Source of the DNA: Isoetes taiwanensis
Lineage: Eukaryota; Streptophyta; Lycopodiopsida; Isoetales; Isoetaceae
Length of the DNA: 64,000 nucleotides
Assembly: GCA_021234155.1 (NCBI GenBank)
Contig: JAJEKV010000004.1
Coordinates: forward strand, 25,023,662-25,087,661
Direction: 5' to 3'
The translations under genes were made by a program, and so were the position numbers. This document shows positions 13,150 to 23,200 of the stretch, piece by piece. Under the pieces are notes generated by a model. It had not been told where the DNA came from. It saw nothing but the letters and a program-made list of their open reading frames with translations, and ran no database searches. Numbering within the stretch: position 1 is the first letter of the stretch; each line of letters starts with the position of its first letter.

Positions 13150-13930
13150 ATACATGCTACACTTCCATACAAGCCTGAAGGATCCTTCTCATGACTGAGG
13201 ATGCCCTAGGATCGGGTTTCAATCTATAGCACAATGCTTTGCCTTGCTTCAGCCGATAAGATACAAACCTCAAAGATGGAGACAAGTCACCCTGTAAATC
13301 CATATAGACAAGTTTGGCTACTAGGGCTTGAGTTTGTGTAAAAGGGTCTTTGCGACTTAATCCCCTTCTTCTTGCCATCTCATTCCAAGCCAACTTTTGC
13401 CATACTCTCCAAATATATTTCCTAATAATTACTTGCATTTGATTTTACATTCCTTTATATGCCATCATGACAGATCAATCATATACATGAGAGGCAGCTA
13501 GAAACTACATTGGCTATTGTGACTCACCTCGCTGTTGCCAAGGTCTTGTAAGACTACAATCCTACCTTTTCTTTGAGCTTGTCTTAAATTAGAGTCTACA
13601 ACATCCTTCATACTGTAAAAAAGGATAAGGAAAAGGCCAAGTAGCTCAATCAACTCCCTAGCGATCACCACCATGAAACTAGACCGCTGGCTCACAGATT
13701 AATGTCCCTTTCCACTGCCTAAAGTACTGAGCACTTAGTAGCTTTGAGGCCTATTCCTAATTTAATCTCAAAAGAAAGTAGAATGTGCCAAAATTCTTGA
13801 ACTATTATCGCCACACTGGAGGAACTTAGAGATGTCATCAACCTGCAAGATTATCAGCTTCTCTGCACTATCAGGGAATGACAGGCCTTCCAAGTTCTCT
13901 TCTAACATCTTTAGTTGTATAATTCTTGTT
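13150..13930 (-). pseudogene. L1-like LINE RT fragment
   Basis: On the minus strand, a stretch reading GLSFPDSAEKLIILQVDDIS near 13890-13830 matches the region around the LINE RT motif C, but with QVDDIS in place of the usual FADDT. At 13438-13157 the frame reads IIRKYIWR...WQKLAWNEMARRR...QALVAKLVYMDL. This is the pattern of the L1-like RT C-terminal region (usually FLWG...KVAW...GLGL...AQ..ALLAKW). Stops and frameshifts lie between the two. The fragment has no ends that I can define. Confidence 0.55.
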
Positions 13931-14129
13931 AACAGATTCTGGTAAGCGACTTGAAAGGAATGTAGAAAACTGCCAAGATAAGCTTGTCATTCATCACAAC
14001 AGCATAATACAATAGTCTGAAGGGGATGTATGGGGAGCTGACCATAGGAATAAAGCTGAGACACCCTATAAAAATGAAATAATAGACTACATGAGGAGGC
14101 AAGAGTAAGGGCATTGTGACGACAACTTC

Positions 14130-14188
14130 TTATCAGGATAAAAAAAAATCCGCCTTTTTAGATTTTTGAGGAAAATCCTAATGAGGAA
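14130..14188 (-). other. Family hairpin, copy A
   Basis: The plus strand reads TTATCAGGATAAAAA...CCGCC...GAGGAAAATCCTAATGA. This is a decayed version of the conserved hairpin that is better preserved at 27806-27866, 49620-49671 and 60510-60568. One arm has lost its outer GATAA. Confidence 0.6.
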
Positions 14189-14454
14189 ATGGCGCCAACG
14201 ACTTCAAATGGATGCCTTGGAATCGAAGATGAAAAGGATGATGAACCCGAACGCAATATGTAGGGAACTTGCAGAACGATACCTAAAAATGCAAGCACAT
14301 GGAAAATACCCATTTAGGAATAATAAGAAAAGAGAGGAATGCACATTGCAGACAAGCAATCACCTAAAGTAAATGAAAAACCATGAGGTCGGAAGTACTC
14401 CTGAAACATCAGTATCAACAAGAAGTATACAAATGGAAAAAAGTTTCATTGGCA

Positions 14455-14735
14455 AGTGGAAAAATAAATAGAATCGCCAAGCGGGTGGAAAATAAGATGA
14501 TCACCTAGGGGGTGGAGAATAATAGCATCATCCACCAGGTGGAAAAGAAAAAAGTCACTCAGTGGGTGTAAAATAATAACAGCATCACTCAGCGTGTGGC
14601 AAATGAAAACATCATCCAATGGGTATAAAATAATAATAGCATCATCCAATGGGTAATATGCATATCATTACCATATATATAAAAAAATAACAGCAACACC
14701 CAGCAGATGGAAAATAGTAAGAGCATCACCAATCA
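14455..14735. repeat. Degenerate minisatellite, ~30-40-bp unit
   Basis: About seven units of the form GCATCACYCAGYGGGTGGAAAATAATA follow one another with small indels, for example CAAGCGGGTGGAAAATAAGA, CACTCAGTGGGTGTAAAATA and CATCCAATGGGTATAAAATA. They sit inside retroposon copy A and are absent from the other copies, so the expansion happened after insertion. Confidence 0.75.
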
Positions 14736-14999
14736 GGAAGGGTGATACATAAAGAAAAACACAAATGAAATATATAAGGGTGGGTAGGGAGGGAATCAAG
14801 ACTAATGAAGGAATGTTGTTGTGAGAAGATGTCGACAACTGGCTATATTAGAAATGATAGCATATATATATAGATGGAAAATGCCAATTCGATGGCTCAG
14901 ATCGACACCATTCGCTATAATCAGAAACATATATAGAGCAAATGGCCAGCCTTACCTGATTCCCTTCCTAAGATTAAAGATTCATGTCCCAGTTGACCA

Positions 15000-17200
15000 T
15001 TGACTAGCATCGAAGCATAAGCTAAGTTATTCATCCTCATGGCCAGTCACATAAATTCCTATGTGGTTCATTACTTCTCACAACCCCTCCCATCTTAGAG
15101 AATCATAGGCCTTTCTAAAATCCATTTGATAAGGATACAATTCTGTGTAGAGGCACGTCACCAATTCTATGTAGTTGTCAGGTACTTATTCAGAATATAT
15201 CTGTCTGCTAAGAATGCATACGCTCTTCCTGATAACTTTATGACCACTTTGTATAGAATAGTAGTGAGTGCAATGGGTCTGCATTCACTAAGACGTAGAG
15301 ATTTGGAGACCTTCAGGAAGAATGATAAATCCCGTTGGTAGCATTGGGTGTAGAGAACTTGTTTCCAAGCCAACATGCGGCTCAAATGAACTTATGCCCT
15401 AGCTCCTCACAAAACTCAACAAAAACTTCTGGAGGGAAGCCATCTGTTCCAGAGGGGCTTTCAACTATTGGAGAACAAAAGGTTTTATAAATGTCATCTC
15501 CCTTGGAAATGCGAAGCAGAAACTGATTTTCTTCCCGAACGGCCATGTCACTCCAATCAATGTTCTTCATCCACGAAGCAATATGGAAAGGAAGGGGTCT
15601 TCCTGGAACAGAATTGAGATCTCTTGAGGGTCTTCCAATGTATTTGAATTATCACCCTTAATTGAAGAAGTCATTACCTGCAAAGAGGGACAAGTTGGCA
15701 AAGAGGGCTTTCCACTTAGCATCTGCTTGGATCATCTGGTCCATCTGGAAGAGACGAAATCCCCTCATCTTCAAGGGACAGCTCTTTTCAGATATGCAAG
15801 TGCTTAGCGATGCCCGTAGTCACATTGTGAAGGCGTACAATTGTTCTTCCTTAAAGGATGACATCAAAAGTGTCATTTGGGAGCAATATCTTCAGATTCA
15901 CACCTACTCATAGCAAACAGTTGTGCTCATGGTGATCTGTATTCTCTGCTTTTCTATGTTATGTATGTGGTGGGTAGTGTTGCTCTAGTGGATATCTTCT
16001 CCACTGGGTTTTGAGTTCCCCCCATGCACTCTTTGTATTCTTTTGAGTAACAAAGGTCCACGTTCATAAAAAAAATTACCTGCTAATCTTGCCTCAGCAT
16101 ACCATTTGGTTTTAGATCGAACCGTTGCACCTCTGGCTTCTACTTTTTCAATCACCTTATCTTTCCCTTCTAATTCTTCCTTCAATAGCTACATGCCAGT
16201 GGGATGTCAAAATCACATGAATGTACTAACAATTCCTGTTTAATCAATCTCAATTGATTATATACCCCATTCTTTTCCCTTTTGAATTTTAAAGCTCGGT
16301 TCTTACTCCACCATTTTCCGCCCAGTCTTTCATCAAACTAAGCTTTTTTAACCTAGACTTTCATAATAGGACAATTTTCAGCACTATTGAGAGAAGACAC
16401 AAGCCATCTAAAGGGTTGCAAAATATCTCTTTCTCTAACCGAGATGTCTTGAATTTGAATGGCACATTCGCGGACTTTCTACCATAGGAATACCTCTAAA
16501 AATTATACGCTAGAAAGTATGATCAAAATGAGAGAAGACCAGTTCTCCTTCTACATAGAATTTGTCCATTAAACATGTAGACTTACTAGTCATACAGAAT
16601 CTGTCTAGCAAGCAGTATATTCTTTAGCAATGGATTCTATGTAGAGTCGTCTGAATCTAACAAACTTTTGTGCAACCCAATCTTCTGATCCCACAAATCA
16701 GTTATATTCAAACTACCCCTCCGTTGAATAATCCAGCTCTCCATTTCTTTCTACATGATAGCTCTTTCTGCAGGCCTATATGATATGTATATTATGATAC
16801 ATTCCCTATATACATTCTCTGGCTTAAAATACACTTGCCAATGGCCATCCCTACCTGTCTATTGTGAATATGGCCTCTCTAGAGTATACAAATACCTCCA
16901 TTTGTTCACATAGTCGCACGGCTAAATGAAGATTAGTTTCATACCCAGATGCCAAATGATTGTGCCTCAAAATTCAAAGTTGATGCTTTGTAGCAATGAT
17001 TGCCATCATCCTTTTCCCATCTCGTTCTCTATCCTTTGATGCCCTCCCCATATAAAAAGTGATACTAATGTATTTTGCAACCCAAATAGAGCAAACTCTC
17101 TCAAACTTCATGAGAAAAACTCTGACCATCACCTTGCTAACCTCTCGCACCAATTTTTTCAGCTCCAACCATGACCGTATGCCTGGGCACAACATTTTTC
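15000..17200 (-). pseudogene. L1-like LINE (endonuclease linker to RT), interrupted by a second LINE
   Basis: The minus strand encodes a LINE in pieces. The LKEELEGKDKVIEKVEARG segment followed by KTKWYAEARLAGNFF (16185-16080) is the linker preceding RT. After the nested insertion it resumes with SPSGTDGFPPEVFVEFCEEL (15460-15400), then ECRPIALTTILYKVVIKL and ADRYILNKYL (15285-15180), the N-terminal half of an RT domain. Weak endonuclease-linker resemblance continues upstream to about 17200. Stops and shifts make it dead. The left end abuts retroposon copy A. Confidence 0.6.
15682..16074 (+). mobile_element. Nested 5'-truncated LINE 3' end with 9-bp target-site duplication
   Basis: This 393-bp insert lies in opposite orientation inside the minus-strand LINE. 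It encodes the extreme C-terminus of an L1-like LINE (KRAFHLASAWIIWSIWKRRN, the W-x-IWK-x-RN motif), then a short 3' UTR and a poly(A) of about eight. ATTACCTGC occurs immediately on both sides, at 15673-15681 and 16075-16083. Severe 5' truncation, poly(A) and a direct target repeat are the marks of target-primed reverse transcription. Confidence 0.8.
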
Positions 17201-18028
17201 AAAATGATTTGGATACCTTTATCCTGGAGAGATCAAGGCAGACCTTTGCCAATGCCGATCTAAACACATTCTTATTTAGTTTTTTACCATTCCTTTTTTT
17301 TGTTCTTACACTAAAATGCCATAGCAAAACTCGATATGGGCACTACGAGTTTACTCCACAGGATCTTATAAAGTATTTTATTCAAGATGTACTTTGTCAC
17401 CAAATATAGTCTATTCAATCTACGGAGGATATAACTGCTACCCCCATGATTGTGTCTATCTGAAGATGGACTATACTCTTATAGTTGATTGTTGACTCGG
17501 TTATGAATTCCAAAAGTAAGAGGTCTGTGGGGATTGCTGACGACTCATGGCAAGCAGTAGAGTCAGATATACGCATATAGGTGTGGCGTTGGTTAGGCAA
17601 CATCTTCTACAATATTTCCCTCTGGGCAGCAGTTACGGTATTCCCTTTTGGGCATCAAATGATGGTGAAGGTCCGGTGGGTATGAACACCTCTTGGTAAT
17701 GCTTTTGAGCATGCCAAAATTGTGGGAAGGTGGCCACAGAACAATCGTTAGTGCAGGCTAAATTTTATGTTATTATTTCATGTTCATAAATTCTAGTAAG
17801 TTTTTTTTATTGCAGGAGGACCTAGTGTATAGAAACACCTCATGGAAGTGCATATCAAGGCTGTGGAGGAGAAGCTACAACAAAGTCTTCTGCAAGTTTT
17901 GTGTTAGTTTTAAGGAAAAAAGAGACATCTAGAAATCAATTGTAATATTAAGATGGTTCATGGATGTGAGAATAGACTTGTAGAAATATTTATTAATTTA
18001 TTGCTGAGTTATTTTGAGACCTTTAATA
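17200..18028. other. Gene-less stretch
   Basis: Low-complexity AT-rich sequence with a few short frames, including a 116-codon plus-strand frame at 17059-17409 that looks like noise opposite the LINE remnant. No structured repeat or RNA gene is visible. Confidence 0.4.
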
Positions 18029-18086
18029 AGAGAAAGAGAAAGAGAAAGAGAAAGAGAAAGAGAAAGAGAAAGAGAAAGAGAAAGAG
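18029..18086. repeat. (GAAAGA)n microsatellite
   Basis: About nine to ten AGAAAG units. A shorter (AAAGAG)n tract at about 19365-19385 lies at the far end of the adjacent LINE, so the LINE apparently inserted into this simple repeat and the tract was split or duplicated. Confidence 0.95.
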
Positions 18087-18216
18087 AATAGAATAGAATA
18101 GAATAGAATAGAATAGAATAGAATAGAATAGAATAGAATAGAATAGAATAGAAGAGAATAGAATAGAATAGAATAGAATAGAATAGAATAGAATAGAATA
18201 GAATAGAATAGAATAG
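18087..18216. repeat. (GAATA)n microsatellite = (TATTC)n tail of the minus-strand LINE
   Basis: About 26 GAATA units with one GAAGA variant. Read on the minus strand this is CTATT repeated and directly follows the 3' UTR of the LINE at 18217-19364. A (TATTC)n tract also ends the plus-strand LINE at 52.8-53.65 kb. The tract is therefore best read as a LINE tail, not an independent microsatellite. Confidence 0.85.
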
Positions 18217-19364
18217 GATTTTTATCATCCACGGAGACTAATTGGCTTATGGGATCCAAACAGGAGGCGCAGCAAGCGTATTACTGTCGGGATTAAAAAC
18301 CCCCCTCCTGCCCGCCCTAAAGGGTTGTTTGGGGGAAAAACCGTGACAGGAATAGGTTTGCTGTCAAACTGTATAAATACAAATATAGACAGAAATATGT
18401 ACATGTATCAAGTAGGTGCCTGAGGATCAAGCTGATCTCGGTGATCCATGACCTCTTGAATGTATGAGCCCAACCTCCGTACCGAGCTCGTGCTCAGCAT
18501 CTCATGCAGGGGCTGGCCGGGACGGACCAGCTCAGCATAGCGTATCCGAATGTCATCATATGCGGGACACTTCTAAAGGGTGTTCGTCTTCCACAACTCC
18601 AACCTGGCAGCATTGACAAAGCCTCTCCTGACGCAGCTCCCCAACCCATCTATGTCTCAATCCAGAGATGGCGTGCACCTATGCGGATAGAGACAATGGA
18701 GCTGCGCTTTTTCATGGATAGATGAGTGCGCAGATAGCATTGCGGGCCCCGCTCCAACATGGGATTTATGTGGCAGTGATAATGTGCCGTCTTTACCTGT
18801 TCAAGGGTGCTAGTATCGAATGGTTGGCCCGCTGTTTGCAGCCGGCTGGTGTATGTCTCATATAACCTGTACACCGTGTTCTACAATTCGGCAGGGACGA
18901 CTAGCTGCTGCAATCTTGCCCACAACTTTTCCCGAGGCACAGTGTCAAAAGCCTTGGTGAAGTCTACGAAGCAGCAATACAGATCTTACCGACGGTTCCT
19001 GTTGTTCTCAACCAGAGTCTGCAGCGTGAAGATATGATCTATGATTGAGTGCCTCGGCCTGAATCCTGCCTGTGTGAGTGCCCGAACTCCTGCTGCCTCT
19101 GCCCATCCTGTCAACTGTCGCTCGAAAATCTCGGCGAGAAGCTTTGCAAACACTGAACTGATCATGATGGTCTGGTAATTGGCCGGGCAATGTGGATCTT
19201 TTTGCCTTATAGATTGGGACAAACCTGCCAGTGGTCCATTACAGGGGAAAACCTTCCCGCAATGCCTTGTAGAACATGTCTGTCAGTACCGGTGCCATGG
19301 ATGGTCCTGCCCACTTGAGTAACTCTGCCTGCATGCCATCAAGATCTGGTGCTTTTTCATTGGC
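18217..19364 (-). mobile_element. 5'-truncated LINE: RT domain, C-terminal Cys/His motif, hairpin 3' UTR
   Basis: In minus-strand order the element begins within RT at NEKAPDLDGMQAELLKWAG (19360-19300). It then gives YQTIMISSVFAKLLAEI and QAGFRPRHSIIDHIFTL, the motif A region CCFVDFTKAFDTVPREKLWA near 18975-18900, and RLYETYTSRLQTAG near 18860. It closes with a C-terminal motif WVGELRQERLCQCCQVG...EDEHPL near 18630-18560. Several frameshifts break it. After the coding part comes a hairpin (18284-18349) and then the (TATTC)n tail. The start lies at a (AAAGAG)n tract matching the one beyond the tail, consistent with a target-site duplication in simple repeat. The protein style is unlike plant L1; I would place it nearer the jockey/CR1/RTE-type elements, tentatively. 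Confidence 0.75.
18284..18349 (-). other. 3'-UTR hairpin of the LINE
   Basis: On the plus strand, CTGTCGGGATTAAAAACC and, 30 bases on, GGGGGAAAAACCGTGACAG form an imperfect stem closed by CTGTC/GACAG. The order of blocks (GGATTAAAAA, CCCGCCC, GGAAAAACC) matches the hairpin near the 3' end of retroposon copies A-D. Confidence 0.6.
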
Positions 19365-19385
19365 TAAGAAAGAGAAAGAGAAAGG

Positions 19386-20260
19386 AAAAAAAAAGAATAA
19401 TTAAGGTTCAAGAATATCCAATGGGTTGTTGAATGAACTAGAGCTTCAGAATTACTTCTCTACCAAACTTGTAAAGAAGAGTTAATTGCAGTTACTAGAA
19501 TGCCAGATATTGCTCTATTTGTTGGTCTATTTTTGGAAATTATTTAAGGCAGAAGAAACACAGTGGGAGCCACGACCAAATTTCACAAGAGGGATCTGTT
19601 TTATAAAAAAACCATCTGATTCAAAATCATTGTATTTCTACTTGCATCATTATCAAAATTTCGTATCTGTTTCAATATTGTTTTAAGAGTTTCAGATAGT
19701 GCAATCCATGATTCGAGTTATTCAAATAAATATGTTCATCTTGCATTCTCAAAAATGATGTTTCAAGTTTAATGTGCCTTGTGATTTTCTTCCACAACGT
19801 TAGAAAAATTGTGTTGAAAAATATAAGCCAAAATACTTCTCAATATCCGTTTCTCTACTTTGAATATTTGAAATCGTTATTTCCCAATTGAACCCACGTA
19901 GGGAGGCTGGAGGATTTAGCATTTTTGGAATACAAAGCTATGGGAAACAAGTGGGCTTCCCTTAGATCTCTGTCATCCTCGTATCTTCATCAAGTGGAAG
20001 AACTCCGGGACCACACAGTTGCATCAATTTTGGGAGAATGGTAGATGGATTAGTTGGACCAAGTTCAACTCAATTAGGGAAGGGGACCAAGCTAGTGTTA
20101 AGGGAGATTTTGGAAAGGGTCACTATTGTGTCAAGGGTTAGGGACCACAAGAAAGGTGGCTACTTGAAGAAAGATGGCTACAAGAAAGGTGACCATCAAT
20201 CCTTAACGACAGAGACAAGATGCAGTCTAAGTAATGCAATGGCGCAATCCTAGCCAACTC
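19386..20260. other. Gene-less stretch
   Basis: AT-rich, with one 71-codon plus-strand frame at 20038-20253. That frame contains short internal repeats (ACAAGAAAGGTGGCTAC, then ACAAGAAAGGTGACCATC) and does not resemble a protein I know. This sequence directly precedes duplication copy 2 and may or may not belong to it, since the equivalent left flank of copy 1 is outside the window. Confidence 0.4.
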
Positions 20261-23200
20261 TTGAAATTCTATATGTCTAAGAAGATTTAGTTCTTTAGAT
20301 GGACTACCCTTCAAAGAGGGCCGAGTAGATGAAAATCTCTATAACAAAAGTAATATAGATGAAGATAAATGCTGCTAGATATCAGATCTGGAGTCTATGA
20401 CATCTTTTCTTCTGCCCAATGATTATAGAGTCATGGCATTGTGTCAACCCCATTATTGATATGTCAATGCACCAATTGGTATGGCATGGATTGGCAATGC
20501 TTATGGACAGAAATTGCATAGAAACATTCCACTTTGGGTAATATAGAAACACCATTGTGATGTAGTTCTAGGGGGAACTAGAGATCTGCATAGTAAAGTT
20601 AAAAGCTTCTTCAATTTGGAAGTTGCATTGATGGTTTTATCACATCATAGATAGAAGCGTATGAGAGGTATAATAGAGAACTTGACAGAGGGACATCGGA
20701 AGGGTTGCATTTCTTCTTTAGGTGTCATTGGCTCAACATGGATAGTATAGATGCACATAATGTTAATACCATGGGTCCAAGTATTTTAGCTATTCAAAAA
20801 TAATTGCATCAAGGTGGGAGTGTATGGAAAAAGAGTTTCTTTATTCTATGGTACCTACCATCCCACGTGATGGGAAAGAAGAGATGACGCTCTCTAGAAT
20901 ACACAACTTATGTGAATCCTTCAACATTTATCGCGACTAGAATTCTTCCTATCTTCCCTTCATGGGGACTTGATGTATTCTATCTTATGTATTTATAAAT
21001 CGATACTCTTATCCTAAAAAATATAAAAAAAATTAATACAACATTTCTCCAGTAAGCTTGATGAATACCCATTACCAATTACTAGCATAGAATAAAAACA
21101 TCTCAATGAGTATTGACACTTTTATATAATCTCTCATCATCTTTATTTTGGTTAAGAATACAATTTTAGATGACAATCAATACCCGCATTGCCAATACAG
21201 TTTCAAATCAAGTATTAAGAAACAACTATATTTTTGTGTGATTGTTAGTTCCATTTAGAATTTCATAGTCTTGAAAGAAAGAAAAAATGTTACTCTCCTA
21301 CATAATCTTGGTTGACATCTTGTAAAACTAAGTTGTTTTGGCGAAAGCTAAATAAGATAAGCTTTTCTCCAATAAGCTTGATCAATGTCGATTATCAATT
21401 ATTAGCATAGAATAAAACATCTGAATGAGGATTGAATACACTTTGTAAGTGCATCCACGAACTTCACAATTAATCTTTAAGTCAGAGATTAGATGAAGTA
21501 AAGCCGTTCTATAGTGTAATTAAAAAAAAGGCCAAATAGAAAACCTTGCAAATGGTTTCTAACATTGTCCTTGTACATCGTATAATCACCAAATGCAATC
21601 AATGATAGGAATTTGGCATCGGGAAGGAATTTGTCGTAGTAGCTCAGGGACTACCCATGGCACTTTGTCTACCAATAATGTGCATAGGCAATCTGAAGTA
21701 AGCAAAGATAGGGATTTGCAGCAAGTAGGTAGTGAAGGATTAGTAGCATTGCTCATTATCATAGGTAAACAAAAACCTGTCACTGTTGCAATCCTACTTG
21801 CTTCACAAGTTTGTAAGCCATCTACCGACGAGGTGTAGGTTATGAAGAATAGGCTCGTGGAAATAACCATCGTAGCAAAACCCCAGGGATAGAAGCAAGA
21901 ACCTATGAAGACCTTCATTTTTCCCTTGCAAACTCTAGACTCGCATCCATTTATATAACATGTTTGAGAGGACAAAAAATGGAGGATATGCAAAAGGCTA
22001 CCAAACATCAACAATACATATGTGTGATTGTCCCTTGATAGAGTAGGTCACCACCTTTGTCCCATGCATAAATGCCTCCATTTCACACAAGTGGATCATA
22101 TTTTGGGCTGGTTTATTTATTTATTTAGTTTTTAATATTCCCTCCTCCAACACTGTAGTTGGGAACATCATGGAACCTAACTATAGGAGAATCATCCATT
22201 GAATATTTGTCTTAACTTTGGCTAAAAAAATAACATAAAATCAAAGTGTGTTAATAAAAGCAACGTGCTAAGCTAACTTTAGGGTTCATCTTCCTCCCAT
22301 AAGGATCAAGTTAATAATAGGTCCACCAATGAAATAACATTTTTGGTACATGTGGTGTGGGATTTTGCAACCGACAATATGTAAACTGATCTACACATGT
22401 GACAAATACTGATGGTATATTGACAATGTGAAGGTGCATTTTAGGTGACTTGACATAGCGTTATGATCTATTGTCACCTCCATAGGCGGATGACCTTTGA
22501 ACTATGTAACATCATTGTTAATTGTAGATTCTTTTGGGTTCACGTATGGTTATTCAATGCCAGCTTTGTATTAATTTTGCTAAGTTAACTAAGCATAATG
22601 CGAAGATAAATTTAGTTCGTATATATCCATTTAAAAATTACCAAAATGTCTCCACAAACGAGGTGCTTAGCTAATATGAAGACCAACCAAATAAAAATGT
22701 GCCCTTACTAAGAGTAAAGATGTTTTTCCAAAGACATTAAGATCATTTGAGATAGAATTAAAATATTCAAGTTACGAAATTTTTAATGTGTGTTTTAAAT
22801 AACTACTCAAAGTAGCATAATGTAAATTTTAGTTCCATTTTTGATGAATTTAATTTTATTGGAAAGTCTACAAATTTGATGACTATTTACCATGTCCAAA
22901 ATGCCCTTTGTTTGGGGCATTATAGTAATTTGAGCAAAACATGAGGCATTCCGATAAATTTTCTTATGAAAAAAATAACTAACTCTAACTAGAATTACTT
23001 AGAAATAGCTTAACTACTAGTTGCCACCATGAATTCGAAGAGATACCATGTATGGGAAATATTGCATTTTGGCAAATGCAAAGGAAATATAGGGCAATTT
23101 TTATAGCCTATCGAAAAATCTTCTAATGTTTTCCTAAATAGTCAGATATTTTAAGTTATGAACTGGAAATTAGTACTAACTCTTATAGAAAAATACATGA

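Larger units (their letters stand above)
13985..14960 (-). mobile_element. Hairpin-tailed retroposon family, copy A (most decayed)
   Basis: In minus-strand sense this copy runs from a GATCTGAGCCATCGAATTGG-type 5' module near 14910 to a 3' end near 13990 reading GTTGTGATGAATGACAAGC. It shares with copies B, C and D the 5' module, the GAGGGTGGGTAGGGAGG-like segment (14770-14795 on the plus strand), the hairpin at 14130-14188, and the tail. A minisatellite has expanded inside it. No protein is encoded. Confidence 0.6.

Noticed and set aside
17998-18259. Minus-strand frames reading FYSIL and SFSFSL repeats
   Set aside because: These are translations of the (GAATA)n and (GAAAGA)n microsatellites in two frames, not proteins.
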